This document shows positions 11,901-14,900 of a stretch of DNA of 30,031 nucleotides, piece after piece (the first letter of the stretch is position 1; every line of letters begins with the position of its first letter). The notes beneath the pieces were generated by a model, which was given only the letters and a program-made list of their open reading frames with translations, was not told where the DNA came from and did not search any database. Made by a program: the position numbers and the translations under genes. Source of the DNA: Chrysochromulina tobinii. Lineage: Eukaryota; Haptophyta; Prymnesiales; Chrysochromulinaceae. Where the stretch lies: NCBI GenBank assembly GCA_001275005.1, contig JWZX01003231.1, positions 1-30,031 on the forward strand, in the 5' to 3' direction.

Positions 11901-14900
11901 CTGCTGCTGCTGCTGGCGGTGCTGGCGGTGCTGGCGGTGCTGCTGGTGCTGCTGGTGCTGCTGGTGCTGGCTGGGCTGCTGGTGTTGACGATGTTGGATG
12001 TGCTGCTGAGACGTGGGAAATGGGCCTCAGGGACGGAGGCGTGATGCCGGGCGCGCTCACAGCCTCTGTAGCCTCATTGGTTCCGGCTTCTGCAGCCTCG
12101 GTCGCATCATTGGTCACGGTTTCCGCAGCCTCGGTAGCATCATTGGTCACGGTTTCCGCAGCCTCGGCGACAGTCGGCGCGGCGGTTGGTGCACTGGCCG
12201 ATGACAGGTTGACGACGGCCTGCAGCATCGGCGCCAGCTGGGGAGTGCTCACTACGGCGTCACCACCCACCTCCGCTCTGAGAAAGTCGGGTGAGGCCTG
12301 GTGCGCAAGCGCCTGCGCGAGCAGTGTCTCGACCTCTCGACGCGTCGCTGCTGTAGGGTCGGTCAGAATGCGCTGCTGCAGCGCTGAGGCAGCCGAGACG
12401 GCAGGGGTCGCACCGGCCGACGGCGGTGACTGCGAGGGCTGATTCTCCTTTTGGGTGTCGGTCTCCACATTTGGCGCGCTCGCAGGGCATTTGAGCTCCG
12501 CCTTGCCCGTTGAGGAGCCCAACACGGCACCCACGCCGGCAGCATTGGAGGCGAAGGCCGCGTCCATCGCGGCTGGCGCGGCCCTCCGCTCCGCTAGTAG
12601 CTTGGCGCCGAGTTGGGCCATCTGCCCCCTCCTTCGCCATCTTGACGCGCTTGGCGACCTCCCTGGCAAGCGCATCGACGAGCAGCGCTCGAATCTTTTT
12701 GGCTGAGGCTGCGCTCGCCGACTTCTTGCTCTTGTCCACGCAGTCCAGGGGCGCTTTGCCGTCCGCGTTCCGCTCGTCGAGGCAGCGCAGGCCACTCTCA
12801 TACATGAGCAGCAGCTCGACGAGCTCCAAGTTGGACTCCGAGACGGCAACATGAAGCGCCGTGTCCTTGGTCTTGAGGGTGCGCTGCTGTAGGCAGTCAG
12901 CCTTCGCATCGAGGAGCACCCTGGCAGTCGCGATGCGATTGGCGGCGGCTGCACGAAGCAACATAGTCGAGCCGCTGGCTAATCGAAGATTCGGTGGGCA
13001 GCGTGCGCGCTCGCACAGGGCAGTGAGTACGCCCACCGATCTCTCCTCGTCCTTCAACGCGCTCACAAACTCATCGAGGAGGCGGCTCGTTCCCGCGCTC
13101 ATCTTGGGCCAGTCAAACCACGGCTCGGTGCCCTCGGGCGGCTCCACCTGCGCGCACCACTCGTGCACGGCGCCGTACGCGTCGCCCTGCTTCGCAGGGT
13201 GCGTGAGGGCGCTCGCGAGCCTCGATTCCGCATCGCGGCAGCGCATACGGCCTTGAAGGACCTCTCGACGGTCCCCACTGATAGTGGCGTGACGCATGAG
13301 TAAGTCAAACGCCTCGCACGCATACTCGTCCTGCTGCGGGCGCAGCACGAGCGCCTCCCAATCAAGGCGAGGCTCGCGCGCTGACAGAGCGAGAGGTGGG
13401 AAGGGCTGGCTCGCACCCTCCACCCCCTCATGCAACGCCACCGCATCCACGTTGGCTTTGCGCTCAATGAGCAGCTCAATCAGCGGGCACACGTTGCGCG
13501 CGCTCGACGGAGGCAGGTCGGCGAGGGCGTCCTCCGCAAACGCCACCCCCTTGAGCACGGACGATGGGCCCGCAAGGACCGAGAGCAAGGGCGTGAGCAT
13601 CCACTTGCCCTTGAAGGACTCGGGCGCCCCCGTCACGGCGCCATCAGCCGCGGACAAAGGGGAGGCACGGTCAGTACCGCCGCCCGCCGCCCAGTCGCCG
13701 CTGCTGCAGCCGTCGACAATGACGGCCCGTCGAAGAAAGCACACTTCAGCCCCTTCGAGCACAGAGAGCAAGAGGCGAGAGACCTCGACGTGACGTTGCA
13801 AGCACGCGCAGTGCAGCGCGCCCTGCGCCGTCGCGAGCGCGTGTAGAACCTTCCGTCCATTGTCACTGAGCGGCTGCTCGGGATTTGGCATGCAATGGTG
13901 CTCGCTATTCGTAGGCTCGTGCTGGATGGCGATTCGATTCGCAAAGGCCCGCAGCCCAGGCTCGCAATTGGCGCGCACGAAAAGCGTCGCAATCTCCCGT
14001 TGCACTTGCGTGTTCATGTACTTGGGCGAAGACGCCGATCAGCCGCATCAGCTCGCGAGCGGCCTTGATCGGGCTTGCCCCGCCTCGGCCCATGCTCTTG
14101 CCCGTCTCGGCAAGCCCGTTGAACGGCGCGTGCCGCCAGCGCACGAGCGAGGCTGTGAACATCTTCCTGATGGCGGACCGGTACGACGCGTCGCACATGT
14201 GCGCCTTGCCCGCGTCGTCGGTGAAGTCGTTGATCTCTTCGACGGCCGTGCACTCGCACCGGAAGAGGTCGTGCCACGTGTTGCCCCACGTGCAGCACAC
14301 TGCCCCTTCGAAGATGACTGTCGGGTCTTCGGCCTCTGAGAGCCATCGAGAGAGCACCTGCACACAGGCACATCCGGTGGCACTCAGTGGTACGCAGGGG
14401 GTCATCAGTGGTACGCAGGGGGTCATCAGTGGTACACAGGGGGTCATCAGTGACACTCAGTGACACTCAGTGACACTCAGCGGTACTCAGTGATATTCAG
14501 TTGCAATCAGTGGTACTCAGAGGTACATGTACTTGGAGGTGATCAGTGACAATCAATGACCATCAGTGGCAAGTGACAATCAGTGGCAATCATCGGCAAT
14601 CGGTGGCAATCAGTGGCGTGAGTGATCATCAGTGGCAATCCCTGGCAATCCGTGGAAACTAGTGGCACTCAAAGGCCAGCAGTGGCCATCAGTGGCAATC
14701 ACCTCAGGTCGGTGCGCGAGCGCGACCAGCGCCTTCTCGCTAGGATAGGCGCCATTGGCGAGCAGCCCTGGAACCAGCTCCATGTGATCCGCACTCACGG
14801 CGCGATCGACGAGGTACCGCCCGAAGACCTGATTAGGAAAACCATCACATGCCATCAGATGCCATCAGATGCAAGCAAAGGCAATCAGAGGCAATCATCG

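Noticed and set aside
14358-14600. CRISPR-like array in intron 2
   Set aside because: Units are about 10-20 bases with no unique spacers of constant length, and the context is a eukaryotic intron. It is a tandem repeat.
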